Of a stretch of 59,348 bases of DNA, positions 10,221 to 20,389 are shown one piece after another. The stretch lies in contig BLXT01007302.1 of assembly GCA_019648995.1 (NCBI GenBank), forward strand, positions 1,164,322 to 1,223,669. Direction: 5' to 3'. The notes beneath the pieces were generated by a model, which ran no database searches, had not been told where the DNA came from, and saw only the letters and a program-made list of their open reading frames with translations. The position numbers were made by a program, and so were the translations under genes. Numbering within the stretch: the first letter of the stretch is position 1; each line of letters starts with the position of its first letter. This stretch comes from Plakobranchus ocellatus. Lineage: Eukaryota > Mollusca > Gastropoda > Plakobranchidae.

Positions 10221-13200
10221 GTGAGTCAGTGAGATTTTCATAAATGAGCTTATTGCTCCACAAGTAATTATTGATCTAAGATTATTTGCATGAAAGATTT
10301 TACTCGTGCATTGCTATGCAATTTTAAATGTAACACTAAGGTGAGGGTAATTTTCGATTTGAGGAAACATTGTGCAAAGTCTGGCATTATTTAAATAACA
10401 ATTTTGTAAGATCATTTGTAGAACTGTAGCATCAAAATAATCATATGTTTCCTTCAAAGGTATTACCATTACCAGTTTTAAGCTTTCTCATGCCTCTTCA
10501 GGTTTTTTCTTTCAATTTCTCTCATGAAGTATTTAGTGCACTGGAAAAGTAAACATAATAGTATCCCTCTAAGAGTCTTTCTTATATTTGAAAAGCAGTT
10601 GTCCAAAATGCAAAATCGCATGTTGCTAAAAAAATAATTTTTGTTAATGTTCAAAAGGTTTTCATGTCTTTATTTGAAAAAAAAAAATCAAGTCTTCATT
10701 TATTCATTACATTAAGGTATCTTATATCGCTCTTTTGCTTTGGTAAACTTTGATGGGCAAAAGCTCCCAACTTGGAGAGTAGCAAAATGTCAGAAACAGA
10801 ATTTGGGAAACCACCCTTTGCATATACCTGTTACTTTCAATCTCTACCCTCCCAAAAATAGTCTAGCAGCTTTACATATTACAAGGGATGGATTTTATAA
10901 ATACAATTTTTAAAGTTCTTTTGCTTGGTTTTTTTTTCTCTGAAGTACACAGCCATGTGTAGAACATTCTTTTAAAAGCAAACTTCATGGACAGAAGAAA
11001 TAGCTGTAGTTTTGCCAGAGTAATTTTTAAAGAAAAACAATTCAGGCATTAAATCATTTTTTTTAAACTGTAATTTAAAGGAAGGTCTAAACCATATATC
11101 CATTTTGATTTTCATGAATTCTAAAAGAAATATTTATTCAATAAATACTGAACAAATGCCGCTCTGCAAAGTTTTAAGTTCTGTTGGAGTAAATGTTTTT
11201 CTTCATGCTCCTTTTCATAAGTCTGCCTTTTTGTTTTTATTCTTTAGCACTGCCACACCATCAGAGAGAGAAAACTTTCCCTCACCTCAGAGTTTTAATC
11301 TGATGCGCCGAGGCCCAAAGCCAGGGAAGAAGTCAGCTGGTAGGATGCAACAAATTTTTGGCCAGCAGCCGAGCAATCTGAGTAACTCACATCATTCTCC
11401 TCACAACGCACTGATTGGGGCGCAGGGCGGACGACTCAACGATCAGCATCAGCTGCAACGCGCGGGGCAGATGGCTGCTCTGACAGATGGGCAGGCCAAG
11501 AAAATAAAGATGGACCCGTTAAACTATCCCATTGGTGCAGGTGGCGGAAGCGGGGTCTTAGCGAGTGGAGTCTTTCCTGGCCAGCTGCATCAGGGTGATT
11601 TCTCGGCCTTTCCTGGGGGTGGGGGTGGAGGAGGTGGTGGAGGAGGAGGAGTAGTTGTGAACAGTAATGTGAAGATGGAGCAGCTGCAGGCAGAGATGGA
11701 AGCGCAGGGGCAGCATTTGCACGGCCAGGCCGCATCCCCACTCCCTCCCTTCAGTCAAATCCGCAGGCAAGGGAGCCAACCCTACAGCCCCGCAGCAGCC
11801 CAGTTCTCGGACGGGAGCATAGCAGTCACCCCGCTGAACAAGAACCACATGGGTGTAGACGGGTCCCTGGTGGACCCTGGTAATGCGTCTGCCCTAGGCA
11901 TAAAGATCAGCAACCTTCATGGGTCGAATATGATTGACACATCTGACAGCCAGCATGATGTGGAGGACATTCAAGGTGAGCACGTTCTGACAGAGACTGG
12001 TAACCCAACTCTTCATATATCTGTATACTGCACACGGAGCTTTTTTATTCACACGTATTACAAAACATACATTTGGGTGCATTTTGAAGTTTGAATATTG
12101 TTGTTTTCTTCATTAGAATTAACGTTAAGAAATTAGTTTTAGAAGGAGAAAATTGTTTTAAAATCAAACCCATATATATTTAACATTAAAAGGGCGAGCA
12201 CAAAAATAACGTAAGTGAATTCTGGCAGGCTTTGTCAGCCTGCCCCACAGATTTATCTCCGATTGAGTCCAATTTCCTTTCTTTTTTGTGCTTTTTTAAT
12301 TTACTAATGTATTTAAAAAACTGCGCTTTCCTTGTAGGGACTGCAGGGATCCTTCTGTCGCGGGTTCAAGCTCTGCCACCGACGCCCTGGCCTGAAAGCC
12401 TAAGATCACCTTGTTGTGGACTGGCTATATACAAAAACCCGCACTTTCGTTATATCTGAGTTTTCATGTTGATATGGCTATGATGTTACAATCCATCATC
12501 ATGATGTGGATGATTCTATAGACAGCAATGAAATAGGATCAGAATAACAGGTCACAAAAAAGACTGTGCTAAAACTTGATCAATACAATTTGCCAGGAAA
12601 CTGTACTAAAGCTGTATCATTCCTCTGATGATGCCGCTCTTCGTTTGGCTTCAGCAGCATTACTTTGTGGCAAAAATAGACTGTACTGAAACTAGATCAA
12701 TTTTGTACAGCTAGAAAATAGACTGCACTAAACTGTAATAAATATAACAAACATTTTTTAACTCTTCTATTTTTGTTTTTGGTTTTTTCAAAAGTTACTG
12801 GCACTCCTGATGACACAGAAGGACTGGTAGAGCCAGAAGGTGAGGTTCGGCGAGGCCGACGAGGTAGGAAGAAGCGAACTCACCAGTGCTTCTGTGGTGC
12901 ACTCTTCACAAGGGCAGACAACCTCAAGCGACACATACGCAAATGTCACGAGGAGAAGCTTGAGAAGCTCAGTGGTGCCCCCTTGGATTTTGAGCTGGAC
13001 GCCAGTGGAGAAGGTGCGGGTTCAGGTGCAGATCTCACCCACAGTTTTGTGTCTGGCAGCCAGGGAGAGCTGGGCTCTCCAAACTTGGCTGGTGACCATC
13101 AGCAGCAGCAAGAGCAACAGCAATCTCACCAGCAAGACGATATGCAGCAGCAGCACCATCAAGACCAACAACATCAGCATCATCATCATCACCACCATCA

Positions 13201-13363
13201 GCAGCAGCAGTTTGGAGAGGAGGCCATGAAATCAGCATCTTCGCAGCCGTCAACATCGGCGAACAACAACAACAACGTCCGGTGGTCGTGCTTCTGCGGG
13301 GAGAGTTTTGATGATCATCGTCAACTGGTGGATCACACGAGAACGCATGAGAACAATACTTAA
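10084..13363 (+). CDS. Two-finger C2H2 zinc-finger protein (477 aa, 3 exons)
   Basis: The coding sequence joins 10084-10220, 11248-11975 and 12795-13363: 1,434 nt including TAA, with phases matching at both junctions. Residues 1-46 form a compact, probably helical N-terminal segment, with LLEYLFSLYN at its end. The middle is low complexity: basic RRGPKPGKK, a polyglycine run, then Gln/Ser/His-rich sequence. Near residue 310 RRGRRGRKKR, a likely nuclear-localisation or AT-hook-like patch, precedes finger 1 (CFCGALFTRADNLKRHIRKCH). A polyGln/polyHis stretch separates it from finger 2 near the C terminus (CFCGESFDDHRQLVDHTRTH). Both fingers have C-x-C rather than the usual C-x2-C. The start at 10084 has A at -3. 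An upstream exon adding N-terminal residues is possible. It is probably a nuclear DNA-binding regulator; I do not recognise the family. Confidence 0.8.
10221..11247. other. Zinc-finger gene intron 1
   Basis: AT-rich with poly-A and poly-T runs. No repeat or RNA gene is recognised. Confidence 0.7.
11248..11975 (+). CDS. Zinc-finger gene, second exon (low-complexity linker)
   Basis: The acceptor is TTCTTTAG at 11247 and the donor is GTGAGC at 11976; it enters in phase 2 and leaves in phase 1. It encodes about 243 residues: TATPSERENFPSPQSFNLMR, the basic RRGPKPGKKSAGR patch, a Gln/His/Asn-rich stretch, KKIKMDPLNY, a run of about 12 Gly encoded at 11612-11650, and an acidic end DSQHDVEDIQ. GC content is well above the flanks, which marks it as coding. 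The minus-strand frames over it are shadows. Confidence 0.85.
11976..12794. other. Zinc-finger gene intron 2
   Basis: Contains a 5'-truncated tRNA-derived SINE (about 12336-12455), listed separately. At 12626-12658 it has a half copy of the small hairpin MITE found elsewhere in the window (CCGCTCTTCGTTTGGCTTCA). Confidence 0.6.
12336..12455 (+). mobile_element. 5'-truncated tRNA-derived SINE
   Basis: It contains CCTTCTGTCGCGGGTTCAAG (B-box GGGTTCAAGCTC), then a body ending in ACTGGCTATATACAAAAACC. The same tail (GGCTGGTTATATACAAAAAC) closes the full-length SINE at 57.9 kb, so both belong to one family. The A-box half is missing. Confidence 0.75.
12795..13363 (+). CDS. Zinc-finger gene, last exon carrying both fingers
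   Basis: The acceptor is TCAAAAG at 12794 and the stop TAA is at 13361-13363. It encodes VTGTPDDTEGLVEPEGEVRR, the basic patch, finger 1 (Cys-x-Cys, x12, His-x4-His), a CAG/CAT-rich stretch translating to polyGln and seven His in a row (around 13160-13215), and finger 2 (Cys-x-Cys, x12, His-x3-His) seven residues before the last. A decayed duplicate of its first 110 bases sits downstream at 14274. Confidence 0.85.
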
Positions 13364-13498
13364 CTGAAGCAGTCGCTTACTTAGCATCATCATCATTGTA
13401 CTATACTGTCACAAATGTATGTTTTAAATTCAAAATATTTTAAAGGTTATTTCTTGGATTGCCAAAAGACAATATGTGAACATTTTGAGTTCTTAACT

Positions 13499-13526
13499 CT
13501 GCCGCGATCAAATGAAGAGCAGTATT
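13499..13526. repeat. Half copy of the 76 bp hairpin MITE
   Basis: CTGCCGCGATCAAATGAAGA followed by GCAGTAT matches the left arm of the intact element at 39795. The right arm is absent. It lies in the 3' flank of the zinc-finger gene. Confidence 0.45.
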
Positions 13527-13545
13527 TGTTGGGGCATGGGTGGAG

Positions 13546-13986
13546 TACAGTGGAAACCTCATAATTTGAAATACCTGGGAATAGACCAAAACTTTGATTT
13601 ATGAGACTTCAAAATATTAAAAAGGGCAAAGGTAGGCGTCAAAGAACACCACTAACTATTAACTTACATTTGGCACCCCACTTTCCTCCCCTCAACCTAG
13701 TTTGACCCCTCCCCTCTCTCAGGTTGTTATTAATGACACTCCTGGAGTATGCCAGCTTTGTTAAAACTGTGATCGGCACTGTTTTGGGAGTGGCGAGAGG
13801 AAAGCAATTTTTTTTTCTTATTGTGTTTAGTGGCAATGTGGACTTCGAATTATGAGAATCACCTTTCTTTGACTTCGAATAATGAGTTTGAACTCAACAA
13901 AGCCAAAGAAGAGAAAAAAAACGCTATTACTTCGATTTATGAGAAATTTTAAAAATCCGACTTCGGTTTTTGAGGTTTTCACTGTA
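13546..13986. mobile_element. Pogo/Tigger-like MITE with TA duplication
   Basis: The left end TA-CAGTGGAAACCTCA (13546) and right end TGAGGTTTTCACTG-TA (to 13986) are near-perfect inverted repeats flanked by TA. CAGTG termini with a TA target fit the Tc1/mariner-pogo group. Internal TTCGAATTATGAG-type words repeat near both ends (13846, 13873, 13930), as in Tigger subterminal repeats. It has no intact transposase. It lies 183 bp past the stop codon and so probably inside the 3' UTR of the zinc-finger gene. Confidence 0.8.
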
Positions 13987-14168
13987 ATTGAAATCTTGTT
14001 GAAATCTATCGGACATATCTTTAACAGTTTTGAGTCTAATACCAATGCTTTGGTCTGATGAGGGCCTATAAGCTTGTGCTCACATTGGAGTTTCATATAA
14101 TTGAACAAACAGTATTTGCCAAAGGATTATCTTGCAAATACTTCCTTTCATTTGATGACAGTACATCG

Positions 14169-14174
14169 AATAAA
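14169..14174 (+). promoter_or_regulatory. Candidate poly(A) signal AATAAA
   Basis: The first good AATAAA after the zinc-finger stop and the MITE. Other hexamers lie further downstream, so the true 3' end is not fixed by sequence alone. Confidence 0.3.
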
Positions 14175-14273
14175 GAAATCATCTATAGTGTTAAAAAGAT
14201 TCAGTAAATCTCTCCACTACATGTAATTAAGATACAGTTGATTTTTTTCTTCTGTTTTTTTTTCCCCAAAAAG

Positions 14274-14380
14274 TCGCTCGCACTCCTGAGGATACAGAAC
14301 GGCTAGTAGGGCCGGAGGGTGAGGTTTGTTGAGGCCAGCGAGATCGGAAGAAGTAAACTCCCCAATGCTTTTTTGGAGGA
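14274..14380 (+). pseudogene. Decayed duplicate of the zinc-finger exon
   Basis: It follows a pyrimidine tract and CAAAAAG acceptor-like sequence. Bases aligning to 12795-12905 include CGCACTCCTGAGGATACAGA against GGCACTCCTGATGACACAGA, and GGAGGGTGAGGTTTG against AGAAGGTGAGGTTCG. Translated in the parental frame it reads VARTPEDTERLVGPEGEVC, stop, GQRDRKK, stop, TPQCFFG. Two stops and loss of the second finger cysteine (CFCG became CFFG) show it is dead. Homology fades before the finger histidines. Confidence 0.85.
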
Positions 14381-14462
14381 AAAATTTGCTTAGTTGAAAG
14401 TTTGTTATGTAGAATTTGAAGGGTTTTTTTTGCTAAAATTTACAAATGCATGAACTCAAGAT

Positions 14463-14546
14463 GCAACTTACAAAGTCTCTGACAAGGTTCATTAAAAACA
14501 TATCGCAACTTACAAAGTCTCTGACAAGGTTCATTAAAAACATATC
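14463..14546. repeat. Two-copy tandem repeat, period 42
   Basis: GCAACTTACAAAGTCTCTGA at 14463 recurs at 14505, and the two 42 bp units are essentially identical. This indicates a recent local duplication. Confidence 0.9.
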
Positions 14547-14708
14547 GCCTTGTTTACTCTGATATTGCGTAGATTATGATTTTCAAATGTTGTACTTCTT
14601 TCAAGTAGAAAATGCCTGTGAATGGTCTCATGCTGAAGTATCTTGAATAGCTTCATGTTTATGATTTCTGATCTGCTCTGGGGGACAATTCAACATCATT
14701 CTCTAATA

Positions 14709-15180
14709 CTGCCGTAGCAAATTACAAAGCAGTATCGTCAGTGTTAAGTCTATGGACAATACTGGTCTTTAACCCTATCTGTACGTGTGGGGTAATTTTG
14801 TTACCCCAAGGCTTGTTTTTGATTTTAAAAAATTACTTAAAATAGGAATTTTCCTTTCAGCTTTTCAGTATGCCTCAAAAATTCAATTTGACATATGATT
14901 ATGTAATAATGATTGACAGAAAATCAATATTGAACTGACCTGAGGTCATTTCTGAAACCCTCCATTACTTTTTACTATGTAAAGTATGGGGTGATTTTGT
15001 TACCCCCCCCATGCACGGATAGGTATATAGCGATGTTTTTACTATATCCGTAGTTACCCCACACCTACGGATAAGACTATATTGATATTAAAATGGGGGG
15101 GGGGGGGCACTCAGTTACCCCCAACATATGGATACGACAATAAAACATCTCGTACGGATAGGATTAATTTGCTACAGCAG
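14709..15180. mobile_element. Hairpin MITE split by a nested TTAA MITE
   Basis: Outer arms 14709-14772 and 15168-15180 join to a 77 bp element nearly identical to the intact 76 bp hairpin at 39795-39870 (CTGCCGTAGCAAATTACAAA on the left, TTTGCTACAGCAG on the right). The inner element interrupts it exactly at its TTAA. Confidence 0.85.
14769..15167. mobile_element. TTAA-flanked MITE, family B (nested)
   Basis: TTAA at 14769-14772 and 15164-15167 bound inverted termini CCCTATCTGTACG and CGTACGGATAGGA (two mismatches). The interior holds near-palindromes GGGGTAATTTTGTTACCCC (14789-14807) and a related copy from 14988, plus a run of about 12 G near 15095. It is non-coding. The termini differ from family A, so it is a separate family using the same target. 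Confidence 0.85.
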
Positions 15181-16529
15181 AATAAGATAATGTGTAGTGA
15201 TACCACAGACTGAAATGTTTTGTAGCAGGAGCGTGTGTTGTCGGAATCATCAACCTATTTTATTTTTATATCCAAATTTTCTTATAATCTTTTAGGAGAA
15301 TTTTGTAGTGTTTGACATTATTTAAAATCTGTGGTGAGTGATTTTAGGAGAGCCAGGAATCTATGTTTCCATAGAAAAGCCACATTTTAATATAATTTTG
15401 AGTCTTCCCTATCAAGCCGACCCCAATTGAGATAAACCTTCAAATGCTTATGAATCTCCATAATCAGTAATGAGTCCAGGCAAGGAGAGATGAGAAATGG
15501 ACAAAAGTCAAGGATCAAGGCATTCATCAAGATAGCCCTAACTTGTTTCCTGTAACACCAAAAAAGTAATTGATAAAGTCTTTATAAATCGCTTAACTCT
15601 TGGGAGGTATGGATTGTTCATGGTGGCCTGGTATGGGCAAGTTTTAAGAAACTTTTCCCAGAAATGCAGCCAGTCTATTCAGGCAGGTCTGTATACAAGA
15701 ATTAATCATTGTAGCTCTATAAGACACATACTTATAATGGCAATTGCAGTTGTGATAGTTTCTATATGCAACTGTAGAGCATGGCTACAATAGTTTGTCA
15801 GTTTGCCAACATAATGGCCTAAGTCAGACTCAAGTCAAAATGAACCTTAACCACAATTTCAAAGACTACGGTCTATCTAAAAAATAAGCATAAACTGTGC
15901 TAGTGAAATTCATAGATGTTAATCATTTTTTTTTTTTATTTATGTCTCACATCTGGACTAAGGCTAACTCAAGGGGGTTTGTTTTGTAGATTTCTGAAAA
16001 TGGGCAAAAATGTTAGCACACTGAGGAGCTGTAATAGATTTATGAATTGTCCTGCTCAAACTGCTTCTTTTCACTTTCATTACTGAACTGGCCCCAAGAG
16101 GAGATCACTAGCATTTTCTCGCATGAGGGGATACTGGAAGAGAAGCAACAGATCTACCAATGATATCTGAATTGAAGTCAGGCCAATAAGGTCAAAAACT
16201 GAAAGTGCTACAGAGTTGGGCATAGTTTTTCTAGAACTTTTTTCTGAGCATACATAGGGATGAATGTAATGCTTAATTTGATGCTAATGTGTAATATTAG
16301 CATTGTGATCTGTGCTAGATTATAGTTTAAAGATGGAGAATTGTATTTAAAATGTATATATTTCTCCTCACGGCATTTGTATCGCAGTTATACACAATGT
16401 GCCAAGTTGAGGTTTTGCATGTTTGGCTTTAAATCAAAATCATTTACAAGAGAAATAGAAACAATTCACTTTCTGTGAGGAACTTTCTACAGACAGGTTG
16501 TAATTGTTTTTTACAAAAAGCACTGAAAA

Positions 16530-16640
16530 ATTTCAATTCTTTATTTTAATATTTTGAATCATCTTACTGATAGAGACCCGCAGCTCGGCTGAATTTGTGG
16601 GACTGATTCATTATGACTGGTTTCAAATGATCTATTGCGT
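16530..16640. mobile_element. Partial copy of the 211-216 bp TIR element
   Basis: TTTATTTTAATATTTTGAAT followed by GACCCGCAGCTCGGCT matches the right half of the elements at 20179 and 47464 (TTTAATATTTTGAGT, then AGACCTACAACTCGACT). Diverged; the left half is not clear. Confidence 0.5.
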
Positions 16641-19500
16641 ACAAAAGAAAAAGCGTAGAGGTATTAAGAAATAGCTAATAACAATCAAATAGTGCGCCTG
16701 AATTGTGTATTGCCTTTTTATCTTTTTCTTTGTGGAAAAAATTATTTAACTGCCATTTCATGTTCAAATCAGATTTCTCTCAATCCTACTATTGCACAGT
16801 AACATGAGGCAGCTTTTCTTCCACAGATAAACAAGCTCGGCTTTCTAATGGTGCATAAAATCATGAGGTTATTTTTATAACCTTTCCTCCCCTTTTCCTT
16901 CCTTACTGCATCGCACCAAAAAGTACTTAGTATAAACAATGTGTTTATGTTTTGCTGTAGGCTGCATAAATTTTTAATTATGCCAGTTACATTAAAAGCC
17001 TTTTTTAAAACAAATGTATAGGATTTGATCTTTGTTTTCTTGTCCTTAACTTCTACAATATTGATGCAATTAGTTTTTTTGTAGACCATCTAAGTATGTG
17101 AATGAGAGTATAAAAAGAAGTAGTTTCAGTGATTGTGGTGTCCGAAATGGACTAGTTATAATGAAGGAAGATCTCTTCTTAAATAATTAGAATGCTCTGA
17201 GTCAAATTTTGAGGTAATGTTAATTAACTTGTGCAAATCGGATCATTGTACATGTAGATGCTGTGTCTCTGCTTATAAAGCAAGGTGAAGGTCACTGAAA
17301 TTAAGGTGAATTGGTCTTCAATTGACCAGAACAATAGTTTTCAAGGAAAGTGGTCCTTTTTCACTTCTTTTTTTTTTCCTATCTAATGTCCCTATCAATC
17401 TTCCCCCCCCCCAAAAAAAAAGTAACTCGATTGAGTTAAGATACCATACCTTAGCAGCACACATAAGTTCAGCATTAAAAATTTCACAGACTGCAGTGCC
17501 AGGCAAATGTGAAATGTCTAAAATTTTCAAAATTCAAGTTGTAGCTTAAGTTGAAATGGTCAAGGGAGTGACATGAAGTACTTACACTGAAATTACAGTT
17601 ACTTAACTTTCTTGCCACAAGTTAAAACTGTTATGGTAAATATACTTAAACTTATCTTGCCAGTTGGGGCGATGTTGCAAGACATTAATTTCATTGATCA
17701 AATGTCATGATTCAGAATATTGTAGGAATCAGGTATCAGAACATAATTGTACCGGGAAACAAATCAACCTTTCTCCTTGAAGGAGTTATCGATATATTTT
17801 TTTAAAAGAGCGCCATATTGGCTCAATTGTTATTGGTTGTTGTTATCATAAAGTCTTCACACAAGGTTAAAAAGAAACTCTTTTGAGTTGTGATAATCGT
17901 ATCTTTTAGATTTTTGTAAAGGCTTTGAATGTACCCAAAGATTTCAACATATTTTTAGATAAAAATGTGTTGAATTTTAAAAACCACTGAAATGATTTTA
18001 ATATCAATTTTTTGCTGTAAAGTTCATCATCACGTATCATCTTTGAACAATATTTAATTGTTTGTTTCTTCCAAATTTTGATTTGATATTTTTAATGAAC
18101 TCGCAGAGTGCAAGAAGCAGGGCATGGATAGGAATATTTTTAATCATAAATATAATTCTTTTAGTATTATTATTCTACATATTTCATCCTAAATAATCCA
18201 TAAAAATTATGTACTTGCAAGTCAATTTTCATATCTACATCTTTGTACATACTTAGCCCTGTGAACCAGCATTGATATCTTTAGTCTCTATAGGATTGTT
18301 TTGACAAACCTTCAGTATCAGCAATTGCAATGTACATAAAAGATTATATAAGAGATCATTATACTATTTTTTTGTGTGTTTATTTTTGTTAACCTGTTTT
18401 TTTCCATGTGGAATTTTTTTTTTTTTTTTTAATACATATTTTGGTTGGATTGTACAGAGACTTGGAAAAATTACTCTGACTATTGTTGTTTTTTAACATC
18501 TTTTATTGACATGCTAAAAGTTTTAAAATTGTATATAAAATGATTAGTACATAAATGAAAAATTACATATATGTATTATATTATGTAGCAGTGCTTAGGC
18601 CAGTCACCACATCGCGTATTATCATACTGCATATGAAATTTTTGATGCAAATCGTACAATTTTTTGTCGTTATCGTTATAGTCTGTGTCAGTTTGGTTAT
18701 GACTCCAGTTCTCTTGCCAATCACTTGTTGCTGTTGAAGTTATCTGACATTTTTAAGATTATAAGGAGTGTTTGTTGTTGTTTTTTTCTCTCTCTTGTAG
18801 CTCGTAATTTATTTATAAGTCTGATAGCATCTTTTTTTCTTCACAGTTGTGGAATGAAGTATATCTCTTAAGCATTACCAAAAAATTGTTTTGAGTGTTG
18901 ATAATTTTATTTACAACTAGGGCTATGGGTTATATTTTAACATTTGTGAGTTCTGGTTTGGTTAGGGCACTCTTTATTTGATATTTTACCATTAAAATGA
19001 GAGAGAAGCAAAAAAGATGCAATAGCGAAGTTAAATTTAAATAGTTTTTTTTTAAAGCTGGAGAGCAGCAGTTGCGTTTCCTTTCATATTAAGGACAATC
19101 TGTAACAATATATTGTGTGATGTTAAAAAAATCTGACGTTTGCAAAAGAGAATAAGTATTTAATGATTTCTGGAACGCATCCTGTGCAGTTTAAGACAAT
19201 CTGTATGGAAAAAGTCAGAAGCTAAGTATATCACCATGCTAGATTGCTATTATAATTGCTTGAGATTGTGTAAAATAATAAACAAATTTATGGCAATTTT
19301 GTACCCATCTTATCTACCAACTACAGGCACTAGGTCACTTAGCCTGTGATGGACTCCACAGATATACAGCTGGCTTTTTGAGTTTTTATTAAATGTGAGA
19401 GGCCAAATTGTAAGTAGAAACAGCGGATGAAGAAACTTGAGCATTTATTTTTTATAACTCCCTGGCTTTATATTGCTTTCAAACATTTCAACAAAAGTTC

Positions 19501-19611
19501 AGAAATCAGGGCTTAAAAGAAATGATTTTGTGTGAGACAGTGTACAAGGTCTTCTCAGAAGTCAGGGCTTAAAAGAAATGATTTTGTGTGAGACAGCATA
19601 CCAGGTCTTCT
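19501..19611. repeat. Two-copy tandem repeat, period 57
   Basis: TCAGGGCTTAAAAGAAATGA starts at 19505 and again at 19562. Both units continue through TTTTGTGTGAGACAG to AGGTCTTCT with few differences. Confidence 0.9.
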
Positions 19612-20178
19612 TCTTCTTGAATTTGCTAATCTTGACAATGATGCTTACTCACACACCTGTTCTCGTTAAAAGTCATAATTTTTTAAGTTTGTTGTTGTTT
19701 CTCATTGATGGGCGTATTTTTATGATTTATGACTCAATCACATCTGTTGCAAAACAGTCAGTCTTTTAACGATTTGCTTGATCTCTTACTTATTAGCTAT
19801 GAGAACACATATTAAAAGTCTAGACTGTAACATAACAACGTATAGTAGAAAAACCCCATAATTCAAAGTATATTGGGACAAGAAAGGAACTTCCAGGATA
19901 TGGAATCAAATTGTTCTTATGTTAACTTTGTTGCTTCAAAGTTGAGAGTGTGGCTAAGGAAATGCCTTTTTTTTTTTTTGGAATCTCCCTTTTTTTGGTC
20001 TGAGCCTTTCTCATACAATCTGAGAGATACACAAAATTCGAATTCAGCTGGGGGGGAGAATGTTTTCCATTTTTCATGTTTTCATATTTTTGTAGCAGTT
20101 AGCCCTCCTGAACCACTGAGTAAAAAAATTGCTACTCAGAAAAAGCGGAGATTCAATGTTGAGATCTACATCTATATA

Positions 20179-20389
20179 TGTGTGACAGTCACACAAAATG
20201 AGTTGAGTTGCGGTTCTGCAGGATTGGGTGAAAATTGCTTGTCTCTATGCAGAAAACTTTCTATAGTCATGCTATAGACTTTCAGTATACACAGAGCATT
20301 GGGAATTTTTTCATCTTTACTTTAATATTTTGAGTTGATCTCAGCGATGCAGACCTACAACTCGACTCATTATCTGAGACTGCTACACA
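20179..20389. mobile_element. TIR element (MITE), family C, copy 1
   Basis: The left end TGTGTGACAGTCACACAAAA then TGAGTTGAGTTG pairs with the right end CAACTCGACTCA ... TGCTACACA in inverted orientation. The interior TTTAATATTTTGAGTTGATC is shared with the copy at 47464-47679. It is non-coding. Confidence 0.75.

Larger units (their letters stand above)
15181..20178. other. Zinc-finger gene 3' flank / intergenic
   Basis: AT-rich with many poly-T runs and no convincing exon on either strand. It contains a partial MITE copy near 16530-16640 and a 57 bp tandem duplication at 19501-19611, listed separately. Part may be a long 3' UTR; the sequence cannot settle it. Confidence 0.5.

Noticed and set aside
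11436..11848. Long minus-strand frames over zinc-finger exon 2
   Set aside because: They are shadows of the GC-rich plus-strand coding exon; no splice or start support and no recognisable domain.
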